Below, piece after piece: positions 1 through 10,541 of a stretch of DNA of 55,637 nucleotides. A model generated the notes under the pieces. The model searched no databases and was not told the origin of the DNA. It saw only the letters and a list, made by a program, of their open reading frames with translations. Numbering within the stretch: position 1 is the first letter of the stretch; each line of letters starts with the position of its first letter. This stretch comes from Pseudomonadales bacterium (GTDB taxonomy: Bacteria; Pseudomonadota; Gammaproteobacteria; Pseudomonadales; Ketobacteraceae). The translations under genes and the position numbers were made by a program. The stretch is from contig NZXG01000066.1 of NCBI GenBank assembly GCA_002701845.1, forward strand, positions 1-55,637, read 5' to 3'.

Positions 1-955
<955 letters not shown>

Positions 956-1102
956 AATACATCTTTTGTCGGTTACTTTACGGCAACCAACCGGCTCTGA
1001 CCGCTTGACATGTTCGCGTCTCGATTACTCTTTGACGAGATGTCAGTGTCAGAACAATTTTGCAATCGCTCTACCACCAACACCCACACTTATTGCTTCT
1101 AA

Positions 1103-1118
1103 CAAATTGTTAAAGAAC
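1103..1118 (-). promoter_or_regulatory. rrn leader boxA antitermination element
   Basis: The minus strand reads GTTCTTTAACAATTTG, very close to the bacterial rrn boxA consensus (TGCTCTTTAACAA) bound by NusB/S10. It sits about 150 nt upstream of the mature 16S 5' end and downstream of both rrn promoters, as expected. The rest of the 956-1375 stretch holds leader RNA and the two promoters and no gene. Confidence 0.85.
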
Positions 1119-1155
1119 GTCTTTTTCCCCTCACCCTCATCAGGCAAGGACGCGT

Positions 1156-1183
1156 ATTTTACAGCCCCGCCAGGCCAAGTCAA
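1156..1183 (-). promoter_or_regulatory. rrn promoter P2 (proximal)
   Basis: On the minus strand a -35 box TTGACT and a -10 box TAAAAT are separated by 16 nt, with a T/A-rich block just upstream (about 1184-1198) as a possible UP element. The bases after the -10 box are GC-rich (ACGCG), typical of stringently controlled stable-RNA promoters. It lies about 200 nt upstream of the 16S gene. Confidence 0.75.
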
Positions 1184-1318
1184 CGGTTTTTTTAAACCAA
1201 CACCGCCAACCTCAATCTCCCTCAGATAACCAGCACTCAACCACTAAAGACCAGCCCGGTTATCCTCCTTCAACTCAACCGCCCTTTTTACAAGCACGTC
1301 TGCGTCGAAGTGGTGCGC

Positions 1319-1346
1319 ATTATAGGCATCTCAATCCCACCGTCAA
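1319..1346 (-). promoter_or_regulatory. rrn promoter P1 (distal)
   Basis: The minus strand has TTGACG, a 16-nt spacer, TATAAT and a GCGC discriminator. The 1347-1370 stretch just upstream is A/T-rich and fits an UP element; it ends directly at the tyrS stop codon. With the proximal promoter this gives the tandem P1/P2 arrangement known for enterobacterial rrn operons. Confidence 0.8.
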
Positions 1347-1375
1347 CGCTTTTGTTAATTATTTCTTTCAACCGC

Positions 1376-2587
1376 TTATACCGGTTTGATGAGGACCCGG
1401 GCAAACCGCTTTTTACCGGCCTGGCATACGTAGGGCCCACCCACCGTCAGACGGTCTTTCGGGTCTTTTACCGGATCTCCATCCACCCTGACAGCGCCCT
1501 GTTTCATCATGTCCCGGGCCTGGCCGGTGGTCTTGGTGAGGCCGGCCTGCTGCATCACGTTGGGCACCGGGATACCGGCGGGGTCGTCGCTCTGCAACTC
1601 CACTTCGGGCATTGCTTCGGGGATCTCACCCCACTTGAACTTGTTTCCGGCTCCCTTGGGGGCGTTTTCCGCCGCTTCCGCTCCGTGAAAACGCGCCACG
1701 ACCTCAGTAGCCAGATGGGATTTGATGTCCCTTGGATTGGTGCCGGCGGCCACCTGTTCCCGGAACTGCTGTATCTCCTCGATGCTACGAAAACTGAGCA
1801 GCTCAAAATATCGCCACATCAGGTCGTCACTGATGGACATCAACTTGCCGTACATTTCCGATGGACTGTCGGTGACGCCGATATAGTTGCCCAGGGATTT
1901 GGACATCTTCTGCACCCCGTCCAGACCTTCCAGGATGGGCATCATGATGACAGTCTGAGGGGGCTGGCCCTGCGCCTTTTGCAGTTCCCGCCCCATTAGC
2001 AAATTAAATTTCTGGTCCGTCCCCCCCAGCTCCACATCCGCTTTCATCTCCACGGAATCCCACCCCTGTATAAGAGGATACAGGAATTCGTGGATGGCAA
2101 TGGGCTGATTGGCCCGGAAGCGCTTGGCGAAGTCGTCCCGTTCCAGCATGCGAGCCACGGTGTGGCTGGCTGCCAGTTCGATCATTCCCGCTGCTCCGAG
2201 CTTTTCCATCCAGCTGGAGTTGAACACCACTTCGGTACGCTCAGGATCCAGAATCTTAAACACCTGTTCCTTATAGGATTTGGCGTTTTCCAGCACCTGG
2301 CCCCGGGTGAGGGGCTGACGGGTCTGATTCTTGCCCGTGGGGTCGCCGATCATGCCCGTAAAATCCCCGATCAGGAACATAACGTGGTGCCCCAAATCCT
2401 GCAGCTGCCGCAGTTTGTTGATCAGCACGGTGTGGCCCAGGTGCAAGTCGGGTGCTGTGGGGTCGAACCCGGCCTTCACCCGCAACGGTCGCCCCGTCTT
2501 GAGTTTTTCGATAAGCTCTTCTTCTACCAGTATTTCTTCAGCGCCCCGCCGAATAATGGCCAGCGCCTGTTCCAGGGATTTCTCCAC
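1376..2587 (-). CDS. tyrS: Tyrosine--tRNA ligase (TyrZ-type)
   Basis: Class I aminoacyl-tRNA synthetase that charges tRNA-Tyr in the cytoplasm. The HLGH signature is at residues 49-52 and the second signature is KMSKS near residue 230, the form seen in the shorter TyrZ-type enzymes of Pseudomonas-like bacteria rather than the KFGKS of E. coli TyrS. The last 65 or so residues form an S4-like RNA-binding domain. The 403-aa length is normal. Translation probably starts at GTG, with an AAGGTGA Shine-Dalgarno sequence 6 nt upstream. It lies just upstream of the rRNA operon on the same strand, and I see no clear terminator between them, so read-through into rrn is possible. Confidence 0.97.
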   Translation of the reverse strand: MEKSLEQALAIIRRGAEEILVEEELIEKLKTGRPLRVKAGFDPTAPDLHLGHTVLINKLRQLQDLGHHVMFLIGDFTGMIGDPTGKNQTRQPLTRGQVLENAKSYKEQVFKILDPERTEVVFNSSWMEKLGAAGMIELAASHTVARMLERDDFAKRFRANQPIAIHEFLYPLIQGWDSVEMKADVELGGTDQKFNLLMGRELQKAQGQPPQTVIMMPILEGLDGVQKMSKSLGNYIGVTDSPSEMYGKLMSISDDLMWRYFELLSFRSIEEIQQFREQVAAGTNPRDIKSHLATEVVARFHGAEAAENAPKGAGNKFKWGEIPEAMPEVELQSDDPAGIPVPNVMQQAGLTKTTGQARDMMKQGAVRVDGDPVKDPKDRLTVGGPYVCQAGKKRFARVLIKPV

Positions 2588-2723
2588 CTTATGTCACCTT
2601 GTCACAAATGAGAGGGGCTGGAAAAAAGGCGGCCATTGTAGCACGTCGCGGCCGGCACGAGACCCATTTGCCGCCTATACTCAGCGATGTGATCGGGAAC
2701 CCAAATCCAAATTCAAAGTTTCT

Positions 2724-2753
2724 GTAACATTCCGCTTCAACTATCCTTATAAT
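2724..2753 (+). promoter_or_regulatory. Promoter of the M23 peptidase-anmK unit
   Basis: A perfect TATAAT -10 box is preceded by GTAACA (4 of 6 matches to the -35 consensus) at an 18-nt spacing. It lies about 40 nt upstream of the peptidase start in the A/T-rich gap divergent from tyrS. Confidence 0.55.
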
Positions 2754-2795
2754 TAAGTATTTAGCCTTGCAACCCAGAATCTACTTGAATCCGGT

Positions 2796-4235
2796 ATGAC
2801 AATGCAGCACGGCCACGAGCCCCAACCTACAGTTAGCACCACCCCCCGACCCAGGTACAGGTACCCCCGCATTCACTTGATCGCCGTGGGACTGTGCTCC
2901 GCGGCACTGGTGTTGATCTTGACACTGGTGCCTTCCCCGGATGCCACCGCCACCAAAACAGTGCGCCTGAAACCCGACGCCCTGGCCAGCCGCGATATCG
3001 GCTCCGACGCCGCCAATACCCCTGGCCCCGATACACCGACTGCTGCAGACAGCGCCGCAGCGGTGGTGGATCAGATGCTGGCAGATCCTCAGGAAGCTGA
3101 GGCCTTGGTGGCGGATGTACCCGGCTACGACTGGCAGGAGCAGACGGTAAAACGGGGAGATACCCTGAGCCATATTTTCAAGCGGGTGGGTTTGAATTCC
3201 CGGGATGTCTACGAGGTGATGGAAGGGTCTGGAGACGTCAAGCTTTTGACCCGGATACATCCCGGACAGACCATGCGCTTCGCCATCGAGGAGGACCACC
3301 TGGTGGCGCTGGAGTATGTGATGTCCCGCACCGAGAGCCTGCTGGTGAATGCCACGGACCAGGGTTACCGGGCGGAAAAGGCGGTGAAGTCCCTGACGCC
3401 ATTCACATCCTATGCCGAAGGCACCATCGATTCCTCTCTGTTCCTGGCAGCCCAGCGGGCCGGGCTGTCCGAGGGGCTGACCATGGAACTGGCGAACATT
3501 TTCGGCTGGGATGTGGATTTCGTGCTGGATATCCGCCGCGGTGACTCATTCCGGGTGATTTACCAGGAGTTACACCTGGACGGGGAGAAAGTTCGGGACG
3601 GCAACATCCTGGCCGCCCAGTTCACCAATCAGGGGGACACCTTCACCGCCATCCGCTATGAGGATGACGCCGGTCACGCCAGCTACTACACCCCCGATGG
3701 CGACAGCATGCGCAAGGCGTTTCTGCGCAGCCCCATCAGTTTCGCCCGCATCAGCTCCCACTTTAATCTGCGTCGCAAGCACCCGGTATTGCACACCATC
3801 CGGGCCCATAAAGGTACCGATTACGCCGCCTCGCGGGGCACACCGATCAAGGCCACTGGCGATGGTAAGGTGATTTTTGCCGGCCGCAAAGGCGGCTATG
3901 GCAATGTGGTGATTCTGCAGCATGGGCAAAAATACCGCACCCTGTATGCACACATGCACCGTTTCGCCCGCGGCATCCGCTCCGGCCGCCGGGTCAATCA
4001 GGGGCAGACCATCGGTTATGTGGGCAGCACCGGCCTGGCCACCGGCCCCCATCTGCACTATGAGTTTTACGTCAATGGCGCGGTGCGTAACCCGGTGACG
4101 GTGAAACTGCCCCAGGCAGAACCCATTGCCAGGGCCGAGCGCGACGACTTTATGCTGGTGGCCCAGGAAATGGTGGGGCAGCTGGCCACTTACGCCGCCG
4201 CCATGGAAAGTGAACGTCTGGCCCGTCTGGACTAA
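2796..4235 (+). CDS. M23 murein DD-endopeptidase, MepM-like
   Basis: Probable zinc endopeptidase that cuts peptidoglycan cross-bridges so the sacculus can expand, anchored to the inner membrane and facing the periplasm. A single membrane segment lies at about residues 27-46. An OapA/LysM-like segment (QTVKRGDTLSHIFKRVGLN and following) is at about 110-180. The M23 catalytic domain is at about 320-430, with H338 and D342 (HKGTD) and H419/H421 (HLHYE) as expected metal-ligand and catalytic positions. The 479-aa length is close to E. coli MepM (440). The start has little Shine-Dalgarno signal and could be the methionine two codons later. anmK follows 8 nt downstream, so the two wall-metabolism genes are probably co-transcribed. 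Confidence 0.93.
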   Translation: MTMQHGHEPQPTVSTTPRPRYRYPRIHLIAVGLCSAALVLILTLVPSPDATATKTVRLKPDALASRDIGSDAANTPGPDTPTAADSAAAVVDQMLADPQEAEALVADVPGYDWQEQTVKRGDTLSHIFKRVGLNSRDVYEVMEGSGDVKLLTRIHPGQTMRFAIEEDHLVALEYVMSRTESLLVNATDQGYRAEKAVKSLTPFTSYAEGTIDSSLFLAAQRAGLSEGLTMELANIFGWDVDFVLDIRRGDSFRVIYQELHLDGEKVRDGNILAAQFTNQGDTFTAIRYEDDAGHASYYTPDGDSMRKAFLRSPISFARISSHFNLRRKHPVLHTIRAHKGTDYAASRGTPIKATGDGKVIFAGRKGGYGNVVILQHGQKYRTLYAHMHRFARGIRSGRRVNQGQTIGYVGSTGLATGPHLHYEFYVNGAVRNPVTVKLPQAEPIARAERDDFMLVAQEMVGQLATYAAAMESERLARLD

Positions 4236-4243
4236 TTTTCCGG

Positions 4244-5362
4244 ATGGCCGCCGATGGTCTGTATATTGGCCTGATTTCCGGCACCAGCGCCGACGGTATT
4301 GATGCGGCTCTGGTGTCCTTTGCCGGCCACCGGCCAGACCTGGTGGCCAGCCACCTGCATCCCTATCCCGCCGCCACCCGCCAACGTCTGCTGAGCCTGT
4401 TCACCCCGGGCGCTGACCAATTGGATCTGATGGGAGCACTGGATGTAGAGCTGGGGGAGCTGTTCGCCCAGGCCAGCCTGACCTTGCTCAGGAAGGCCGG
4501 TGTTGCCGCCAGCGCGGTGGCAGCCATTGGCAGCCACGGCCAAACCATTCGCCACCGGCCCCGGGCCGCCGCTCCGTTTACCCTGCAGATTGCTGATCCC
4601 AACCGTATTGCCCATACCACCGGCATCGACGTGGTGGCGGACTTTCGCCGCCGCGACCTGGCGTGCGGCGGTGAAGGGGCCCCCCTGGCGCCACTGTTTC
4701 ATCAGGCCTGCCTGGGAGCCCCGGAAGAAACCCGGGTTATTTTGAACCTGGGGGGAATTGCCAACATCACCCTGCTGCCCGCCGCCGATCAGTCTCAGGG
4801 GCCAATGGCCATGGATACCGGCCCGGCCAGCTGCCTGCTGGATGCCTGGTGCCAGCAGCACAGGCAGGCTCAATTCGATGTCGACGGCGCCTGGGCCGCC
4901 GGCGGCCAGCCCGATGCGGCTCTGGTCCAGCGCTGGCTGACGGACCCTTATTTCGCACAACCGGCCCCCAAAAGCACCGGCCGCGAATATTTTCATTTGG
5001 AATGGGCCCGGAGCCTGGCAGGTCCGGTTATGGAAGGCCTGCCGGCACAGGATGTGCAGGCGACGTTACTGGAGCTGAGTGCACGCTCAGTGGCAGAGGC
5101 GGTAGCCCAGCTCCCCCTGGCAGTGGATCGGGTTCTGGTTTGCGGCGGTGGCGCTCACAACAGCGCGTTGATGTCACGCCTGCATCAGCTGTGTCTCTGC
5201 CCGGTGAACTCGGTACAGGCTCTGGGGCTGGATCCAGACTGGATTGAAGCCATGTGCTTCGCCTGGCTGGCCCGCTGCCGGCTGCAGGGCACTGCCCTGG
5301 ATACCCGGCCTTTCACCGGCGCCCGCGACCGGGTCCCCCTGGGTGGAATCTACAGCGCCTGA
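4244..5362 (+). CDS. anmK: Anhydro-N-acetylmuramic acid kinase
   Basis: Cytoplasmic enzyme of peptidoglycan recycling: it opens and phosphorylates 1,6-anhydro-MurNAc to MurNAc-6-phosphate using ATP. The N-terminus has the family signature GLISGTSADGIDAAL. Later come ASHIS-fold blocks such as LNLGGIANIT (about residue 165), MAMDTGPASCLLD and VCGGGAHN. The 372-aa length is normal. It follows the murein endopeptidase by 8 nt, which links wall cutting to recycling. It ends convergently with erpA, 42 nt apart, without an obvious terminator. Confidence 0.96.
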   Translation: MAADGLYIGLISGTSADGIDAALVSFAGHRPDLVASHLHPYPAATRQRLLSLFTPGADQLDLMGALDVELGELFAQASLTLLRKAGVAASAVAAIGSHGQTIRHRPRAAAPFTLQIADPNRIAHTTGIDVVADFRRRDLACGGEGAPLAPLFHQACLGAPEETRVILNLGGIANITLLPAADQSQGPMAMDTGPASCLLDAWCQQHRQAQFDVDGAWAAGGQPDAALVQRWLTDPYFAQPAPKSTGREYFHLEWARSLAGPVMEGLPAQDVQATLLELSARSVAEAVAQLPLAVDRVLVCGGGAHNSALMSRLHQLCLCPVNSVQALGLDPDWIEAMCFAWLARCRLQGTALDTRPFTGARDRVPLGGIYSA

Positions 5363-5404
5363 CAGCCGCAAAAGCCGGGCTGACAGCGCTTGTTCAGAGG
5401 TCCC

Positions 5405-5752
5405 CTAGATGGAAAAAGAGGAGCCACAGCCACAGGTGGTGGTGGCATTGGGGTTGTTGACTACGAAATGCGCACCCTGCAGACCCTCGGTGTAGTCCAC
5501 TTCGGAGCCCGCCAGATACTGAATACTCATGGGGTCCACTACCAGGGATACGCCCTGGTTCTGCACCAGGGTATCGGTTTCCTGGACATCTTCATCAAAC
5601 CGAAAACCGTAGGAAAAGCCGGCGCAGCCACCTCCGGTGATGTAAACCCGTAGCTTGAGCTCGGCATTACCTTCTTCGTCGATCAGGGCTTTGACTTTGC
5701 GGGCGGCGCTGTCGCTGAACCGAATGACTTCATCTGACACGGTATCGGGCAC
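5405..5752 (-). CDS. erpA: Iron-sulfur cluster insertion protein ErpA
   Basis: A-type carrier that delivers Fe-S clusters to apoproteins. The three conserved cysteines are present: C43 in [10 protein letters not shown] and C107/C109 in the C-terminal CGCGSSF. The 115-aa length is standard. The N-terminal [15 protein letters not shown] matches the ErpA subgroup rather than IscA/SufA. It is the last gene of the minus-strand run argC - DUF6776-like - bactofilin - erpA, an order shared with Pseudomonas. Confidence 0.95.
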   Translation of the reverse strand: MPDTVSDEVIRFSDSAARKVKALIDEEGNAELKLRVYITGGGCAGFSYGFRFDEDVQETDTLVQNQGVSLVVDPMSIQYLAGSEVDYTEGLQGAHFVVNNPNATTTCGCGSSFSI

Positions 5753-5832
5753 TCCTCTGGACTGCGAACGGCGCCCGAAGGCACCATTCCCGGATTATGG
5801 TAATTCCGACCAATACAGTCAACAATGCGTTG

Positions 5833-6342
5833 TCAGGCAGGGCTTTGTTTGGTCTCCAGGCCGGTGTCCACCGCCTTGGATTCCATTTTCGAGGGGGCTG
5901 CCTGCTTTTTGTCCTCCCGCTTGGGCTTCTGATCCAGGCTGATAGCCATATCCGGTGCCGGCTGCGCGGCCTGGTTGTGCACCAGGGAACCGTTCACGGC
6001 CGCACCCATCACCATTTCGATCAGGTGATAGTGGACATTGCCGTTAACCACCGCTTTCGCCGCCAGCTCCACATGGGCGGAGGAATGTACATCGCCGTTT
6101 ACCTGGCCATTGATGACCACGTTGGGCACATGGATTTCGCCCTCGATACGGCCGGCCTCGCTGAGCCGCAGTAACGCTTCGCTACCTTCCTCGGCGCGGA
6201 CGTTCCCTTTAATGGTGCCTTCCACCAGCAGCCCCCCTTCGAAGCGGACATCGCCATCGATCACAGTGCCCTTGGCCACCATGGTGGTTTTGCCGGCGTG
6301 GCGGTCGAAATCTACTTTCTTGGTTTTATCCTTTCCCCACAT
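5833..6342 (-). CDS. Bactofilin (polymer-forming cytoskeletal protein)
   Basis: Bactofilins self-assemble into filaments that organise cell-wall enzymes. About residues 20-125 form the repeating right-handed beta-helix pattern of the family (VIDGDVRFEGGLLVEGTIKG, then GRIEGEIHVPNVVINGQVNG). A charged, low-complexity tail rich in lysine, glutamine and alanine follows. Its start lies within the end of the upstream coiled-coil gene (17-bp overlap), indicating translational coupling. A role with the nearby M23 peptidase is plausible because bactofilin-M23 pairs are known in other bacteria; here that is inference. Confidence 0.92.
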   Translation of the reverse strand: MWGKDKTKKVDFDRHAGKTTMVAKGTVIDGDVRFEGGLLVEGTIKGNVRAEEGSEALLRLSEAGRIEGEIHVPNVVINGQVNGDVHSSAHVELAAKAVVNGNVHYHLIEMVMGAAVNGSLVHNQAAQPAPDMAISLDQKPKREDKKQAAPSKMESKAVDTGLETKQSPA

Positions 6343-7087
6343 CGCTCGTTACCTCTGACAGTTTCCAATCAAACCGTTTTTCCAGTTTAGTCGCTTTACG
6401 GCCTTTCGACTGGGCAATTACCTCAATTTGTTCGGGCACAAAGTCTACCGGGATCACAATTTCACCAGTCACGTTCTGAAAATAGCGAAACCGGAAGGGT
6501 ACCCCCCCCTCTTCCCTCTGGGCCGACAGCTCGGCAAACGGAATACTTTGTTTGCCGCCGCCCTGGACCCCCAACAGATTCATGGTGACCTGGCCACTGA
6601 TGTAGGAGCTGTTATTGGCCACCTGGGTCATCACCACCTTGTATCTGAAACGGCGTTTATTGACCGTTGATGCCAACTCCAGGCGCTCGATACGCAGGCC
6701 TTTGTCATTATTGCGTGGAGCCATGATACTTTTGTAAAAGGCCACCGCCTCTTCCAGCTCGGAGACCCGGTTTTGCAGCTGGATGTTTTCCTTCCGCACC
6801 CGTTCAGAGGCCTGCCGTTCCAGCTCACTGCCATGTTTATGGATCGCCACCTGTTCCCGCAGCTGACTTGCCTCCTGTTCCAGATTGGAGGTTTGTTGTT
6901 GCAATGCTTCCCGCTCATCCAATACGTGGAGCTTTTCCCGGATGCCCTGATAATAGCCGGCGACGAAACAACCCGCGGCAGTGACCAGCAGTAAAACCAG
7001 AACCAACAGCACCCACTTCCAGCGGGACGCCGGGCGCTGGGGCACCAGAACCAGTTGGGGATCGGGGCTGCTGCTGGGCCTGACCAC
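6326..7087 (-). CDS. Inner-membrane coiled-coil protein, DUF6776-like
   Basis: The 253-aa protein has a short cytoplasmic N-terminus, one membrane segment at about residues 24-46, a coiled coil at about 50-120 (many Leu/Glu/Gln heptads) and a C-terminal beta-rich domain that should lie in the periplasm. The order between argC and a bactofilin gene matches the Pseudomonas hypothetical protein at this place. Its function is unknown. The arrangement suggests a partner that tethers the bactofilin scaffold at the membrane, which is inference. Start is GTG, 9 nt after the argC stop. Confidence 0.75.
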   Translation of the reverse strand: MVRPSSSPDPQLVLVPQRPASRWKWVLLVLVLLLVTAAGCFVAGYYQGIREKLHVLDEREALQQQTSNLEQEASQLREQVAIHKHGSELERQASERVRKENIQLQNRVSELEEAVAFYKSIMAPRNNDKGLRIERLELASTVNKRRFRYKVVMTQVANNSSYISGQVTMNLLGVQGGGKQSIPFAELSAQREEGGVPFRFRYFQNVTGEIVIPVDFVPEQIEVIAQSKGRKATKLEKRFDWKLSEVTSDVGKG

Positions 7088-7096
7088 AACAGTGCC

Positions 7097-8146
7097 TTAC
7101 GGCATCAGAGCCACCTGCCCCAGACCCGTGGTCTCTGGCAGGCCGCACATGATGTTCATATTCTGGAGTGCCTGGCCCGCGGCTCCCTTTACCAGGTTGT
7201 CGATCACTGCCAGCACCACCACGGTGTCCCCGCCCTGGGGCACATGGATGGCAATTCGGCAGTAATTGGAACCTTTGACACTGCGGGTTTCCGGCATGGA
7301 ACCGGCGGGCATTACGTCCACAAACGGCTCATGGGCGTAGCGCTCCTCATACAGGGCCTGCAGATCCCCCGAGGCTTTCTCATTCAGACGCCCGTACAGG
7401 GTGGCGTGAATGCCGCGAATCATGGGCACCAGATGGGGTATAAAGGTGAGCCCAACGGCGCTGTGGGCGGCTTCGCTCAGTACCTGCCGGATTTCCGGCA
7501 AATGACGGTGACCGGCGACCCCGTAGGATTTGAAACTTTCGCTGGCTTCACACAGCAGGGTGGCCACCTTGGCCTCGCGGCCGGCGCCGCTGACCCCGGA
7601 CTTGGAGTCGGCTATCAAATGATCCTTGTCGATCAAATCCTGCTCCAGTAATGGCAGGAAACCCAGCTGTACCGCGGTGGGATAACACCCGGGGTTGGCC
7701 ACCAGGCTGGCGCCGGCGATTTGTTCCCGGTTCATTTCCGGCAGGCCGTACACCGCTTGCTCCAGCACATCCACACAGTCATGGGGCATGCCGTACCAGT
7801 GCTCCCACTGCACCGGATCCCGCAGCCGGAAGTCCGCCGCCAGGTCGATGACTTTCACCCCCGCCTGCAAAAGCCCCGGTACCATTTTCATGGCGACACC
7901 GTTGGGGGTGGCGAAAAAAACCAGGTCACACTGTTGCAGGTTTTCCAGAGTGGGCTGGGAGAACGCCAGATCCAGCTGCCCCCGCAGATTGGGGTACAGG
8001 GCATGGACCGCCTGTCCCGCTTCGGAACGGGAGGTGACCGCGGTCAGCTCCACCTGCGGGTGTTGCACCAGCAACCGCAACAGTTCCACTCCGGTATAAC
8101 CGGTTCCACCCACCACGCCAACCTTTACCCGGGCTTTCTGATTCAT
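7097..8146 (-). CDS. argC: N-acetyl-gamma-glutamyl-phosphate reductase
   Basis: Third step of arginine synthesis: NADPH-dependent reduction of N-acetylglutamyl phosphate to the semialdehyde. The nucleotide-binding motif [17 protein letters not shown] is at residues 10-26 and the catalytic cysteine is C154 in [10 protein letters not shown]. The chosen ATG gives 349 aa, the usual length. A TTG 36 nt upstream would add 12 residues but overlaps the likely -10 box. It heads the minus-strand run with DUF6776-like, bactofilin and erpA genes. Confidence 0.97.
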   Translation of the reverse strand: MNQKARVKVGVVGGTGYTGVELLRLLVQHPQVELTAVTSRSEAGQAVHALYPNLRGQLDLAFSQPTLENLQQCDLVFFATPNGVAMKMVPGLLQAGVKVIDLAADFRLRDPVQWEHWYGMPHDCVDVLEQAVYGLPEMNREQIAGASLVANPGCYPTAVQLGFLPLLEQDLIDKDHLIADSKSGVSGAGREAKVATLLCEASESFKSYGVAGHRHLPEIRQVLSEAAHSAVGLTFIPHLVPMIRGIHATLYGRLNEKASGDLQALYEERYAHEPFVDVMPAGSMPETRSVKGSNYCRIAIHVPQGGDTVVVLAVIDNLVKGAAGQALQNMNIMCGLPETTGLGQVALMP

Positions 8147-8181
8147 GGACACCCCATTCGTTCTCGCTGACAGATTGTGCA

Positions 8182-8210
8182 ATCATAATCCAGCGGGAAA
8201 CGTATTAAAA
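8182..8210 (-). promoter_or_regulatory. Possible argC promoter
   Basis: The minus strand shows TTTTAA, a 17-nt spacer and TATGAT (5 of 6 matches to the -10 consensus). Transcription from here would start near 8175, which supports the ATG at 8146 as the argC start. Confidence 0.4.
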
Positions 8211-8354
8211 ATCCTGGGCTTTTGTTTGAACGAATTTTTTGCTTTAAATTAGCAATCCGGCAAGAACTCTTCGTGACTGCACGGGTTCCCAACCAGCCCC
8301 GGTTGTCATAACCGTCTTCAACAAGCGTAGTGTATTTGGCAGAGCCATCCGTTA

Positions 8355-10091
8355 ATGAACATAGACTTTGACCGTATTCGAGAACGTCTGGCCACCCTGG
8401 ACGCCCTGCCTCTGCTGGCTTTACTGGGGATTCTGGCGGGCCTCAGTGCGGGCTTGGTGATTCTGCTGTTCCGCCTGCTGGTGGAAATGACGCTGCATCT
8501 TTTCCTCATCGGCGGCCCCGAGGATTTTGAAAGCCTGAGCCCTGTGGTGCAGGGGGCACTGCCTCTGACCATGGCCGCGCTGCTGGGAACCGCCTTTCAT
8601 TATTTATCGCGGGAAGACCGGCGTACCGGGGTCACCTACGTCATAGAGCGCTTCAATCTGTTTCAGGGGGCACTGAGTCTGCGCAGTCTGCTGGTGCAGT
8701 TCTTCGGCGCCGCCGCCACCCTTATTGGTGGCCTGTCCATGGGCCGGGAAGGACCGGCGGTGCATATGGGCGCCGCCGGCAGCAGTCTACTGGCGCAGTG
8801 GGCCCGACTGCCCAACAACAGCGTACGCATTCTTACCGGTTGCGGCAGCGCGGCCGCCATCTCCGCCTCCTTCAATACACCCATTGCCGGGGTCATCTTC
8901 GCCATGGAGGTGATTATGATGGAATACAGCATTGGAACCTTTATTCCCATCATTCTGGCGTCGGTGGTGGGGGCGGCGATGACCCGGGCGGTGTACGGTC
9001 ATGAGCCGGCGTTTGCGGTGCCGGAAGTCCAGCTGGGCTCGCTGCTGGAACTGCCCTACGTGGTGCTCTGTGGCGCTCTGTTCGGCGTGCTGGCGGCGGC
9101 CCTGATTTACGCGACCCGCCGGTTTTACCAACATACCCACCGGCTGGGCGTGGGCTGGCGTTTCCTGTTGGCAGGCATGGTCACCGGACTGTGCGGCTTT
9201 CTGGCCCCGGAAATTCTGGGTATTGGCTACGACACGGTGAACCTGGCCCTGGTGGGTCAACTGGCGGTGAGTGCGCTGCTTTACATTATCGCACTGAAGC
9301 TGCTGGCCACCGCGGCCTGCGTGGGCTCGGGGCTGCCCGGGGGGGTCATTGGCCCGGCCCTGTTTATCGGCGCCATGGCGGGAGCACTGTTCGGCGAGCT
9401 GGCCGGCACCGTGTTGCCGGAGGAATCCAATATCACCCTATATGTGTTGCTGGGTATGGCGGGGATGATGTCCGCTACCCTGCAGGCTCCCCTGGCGGCC
9501 CTGATGGCGTTGCTTGAGCTCACCTTCGAGGCCAACATCATTTTTCCGGGAATGCTGGTGGTGGTGGTATCCAGCCTGATCTGTCAGCAGGCGCTGAAGC
9601 AACGGGGAATTTTCCATGCCATGCTGGAGGCTCAGGGTATCTCCATACGCGTCAGCCCCCTGGCCAGCCACCTGCATCGGGTGGGGGTGGCAGCAGTGAT
9701 GGATCGGGATGTAAAGCGGGTCAATCAGGTGATCTCCCGGGAGGAGGCGGACGAGCTGTTGCAACGGCAGCCCCGTTGGCTGCTACTGGAAAAAGACGGC
9801 ACCCCCAGTCACTATATGCCGGCCGCGGAGCTGGCGCTTTTCCTTTCCAGCCTGAACGAGGACCCCAAGGCCCAGGAGCGATCGGGTTGCAAAGTGAACC
9901 TGATGGATATTCCGGGCCAACGGGACAATGCGGCGCCGGTATTGCTCAGTGCCACCCTGCAGGAGGCATTGGAAACCATGCAAAAAAATGACGTCAACGC
10001 GGTCTATGTGCGACGCCAGTCCGCGCCTGGGATTTACCGGGTGTTCGGCCTTATCCGCAAACAGGACATCGAATACTTCTATCAGATATAG
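8355..10091 (+). CDS. ClC-type chloride channel/transporter with C-terminal regulatory domain
   Basis: Integral membrane protein of about ten hydrophobic helices over residues 15-430. It contains the ClC signature GREGPAVHMGA (about 130-140), which carries the gating glutamate, and the GSGLPGGVIGPALFIGA block (about 325-340). The remaining 140 residues are soluble and resemble a degenerate CBS pair, with VAAVMDRDVKRVNQVI and then LQEALETMQKNDVNAVYV. Bacterial relatives exchange chloride for protons or conduct halides. The 578-aa length fits CBS-containing family members. It may form a transcription unit with hemJ 8 nt downstream. Confidence 0.93.
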   Translation: MNIDFDRIRERLATLDALPLLALLGILAGLSAGLVILLFRLLVEMTLHLFLIGGPEDFESLSPVVQGALPLTMAALLGTAFHYLSREDRRTGVTYVIERFNLFQGALSLRSLLVQFFGAAATLIGGLSMGREGPAVHMGAAGSSLLAQWARLPNNSVRILTGCGSAAAISASFNTPIAGVIFAMEVIMMEYSIGTFIPIILASVVGAAMTRAVYGHEPAFAVPEVQLGSLLELPYVVLCGALFGVLAAALIYATRRFYQHTHRLGVGWRFLLAGMVTGLCGFLAPEILGIGYDTVNLALVGQLAVSALLYIIALKLLATAACVGSGLPGGVIGPALFIGAMAGALFGELAGTVLPEESNITLYVLLGMAGMMSATLQAPLAALMALLELTFEANIIFPGMLVVVVSSLICQQALKQRGIFHAMLEAQGISIRVSPLASHLHRVGVAAVMDRDVKRVNQVISREEADELLQRQPRWLLLEKDGTPSHYMPAAELALFLSSLNEDPKAQERSGCKVNLMDIPGQRDNAAPVLLSATLQEALETMQKNDVNAVYVRRQSAPGIYRVFGLIRKQDIEYFYQI

Positions 10092-10099
10092 GACGGCTT

Positions 10100-10537
10100 A
10101 TGCTTTGGGTTAAGGCTTTTCACATTATGGCGGTGATCACCTGGTTCGCGGCACTTTTCTATCTGCCACGTTTGTTTGTCTACCACTGTCAGGCAAACGC
10201 CGAGGGCGACCAAAGGGGTTCGGAGCGCTTTAAGATCATGGAGCGCAAGCTTTACCGGGGTATCATGACGCCCTCCATGATCGTGGCTCTGGCGCTGGGA
10301 TTGTGGCTGCTGGTGGACCGCTGGGATCCCTATTTCAAAGCCGCCATCTGGATGCACATCAAGCTGACTCTGATCGTGCTGCTGATCGGCTATCACCATA
10401 TCTGCGGCGCCTATGTGAAAAAGTTTGCCGCCGACCGCAATACCCGCTCGGAAACCTTCTATCGGGTGTTTAATGAGGCCCCGGTGCTGGTCCTGGTGGC
10501 GGTGGTATTGCTGGTGACCCTGAAGCAGCCGGTGTAA
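10100..10537 (+). CDS. hemJ: Protoporphyrinogen IX oxidase HemJ
   Basis: Membrane enzyme of haem synthesis that oxidises protoporphyrinogen IX to protoporphyrin IX in bacteria lacking HemG/HemY. The 145-aa protein has four hydrophobic segments and the family blocks KAFHIMAVITWFAALFYLPR (conserved His8) and HIKLTLIVLLIGYHH. The length is normal. It follows the ClC gene by 8 nt and precedes a cupin gene by 4 nt. Confidence 0.9.
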   Translation: MLWVKAFHIMAVITWFAALFYLPRLFVYHCQANAEGDQRGSERFKIMERKLYRGIMTPSMIVALALGLWLLVDRWDPYFKAAIWMHIKLTLIVLLIGYHHICGAYVKKFAADRNTRSETFYRVFNEAPVLVLVAVVLLVTLKQPV

Positions 10538-10541
10538 ACCC

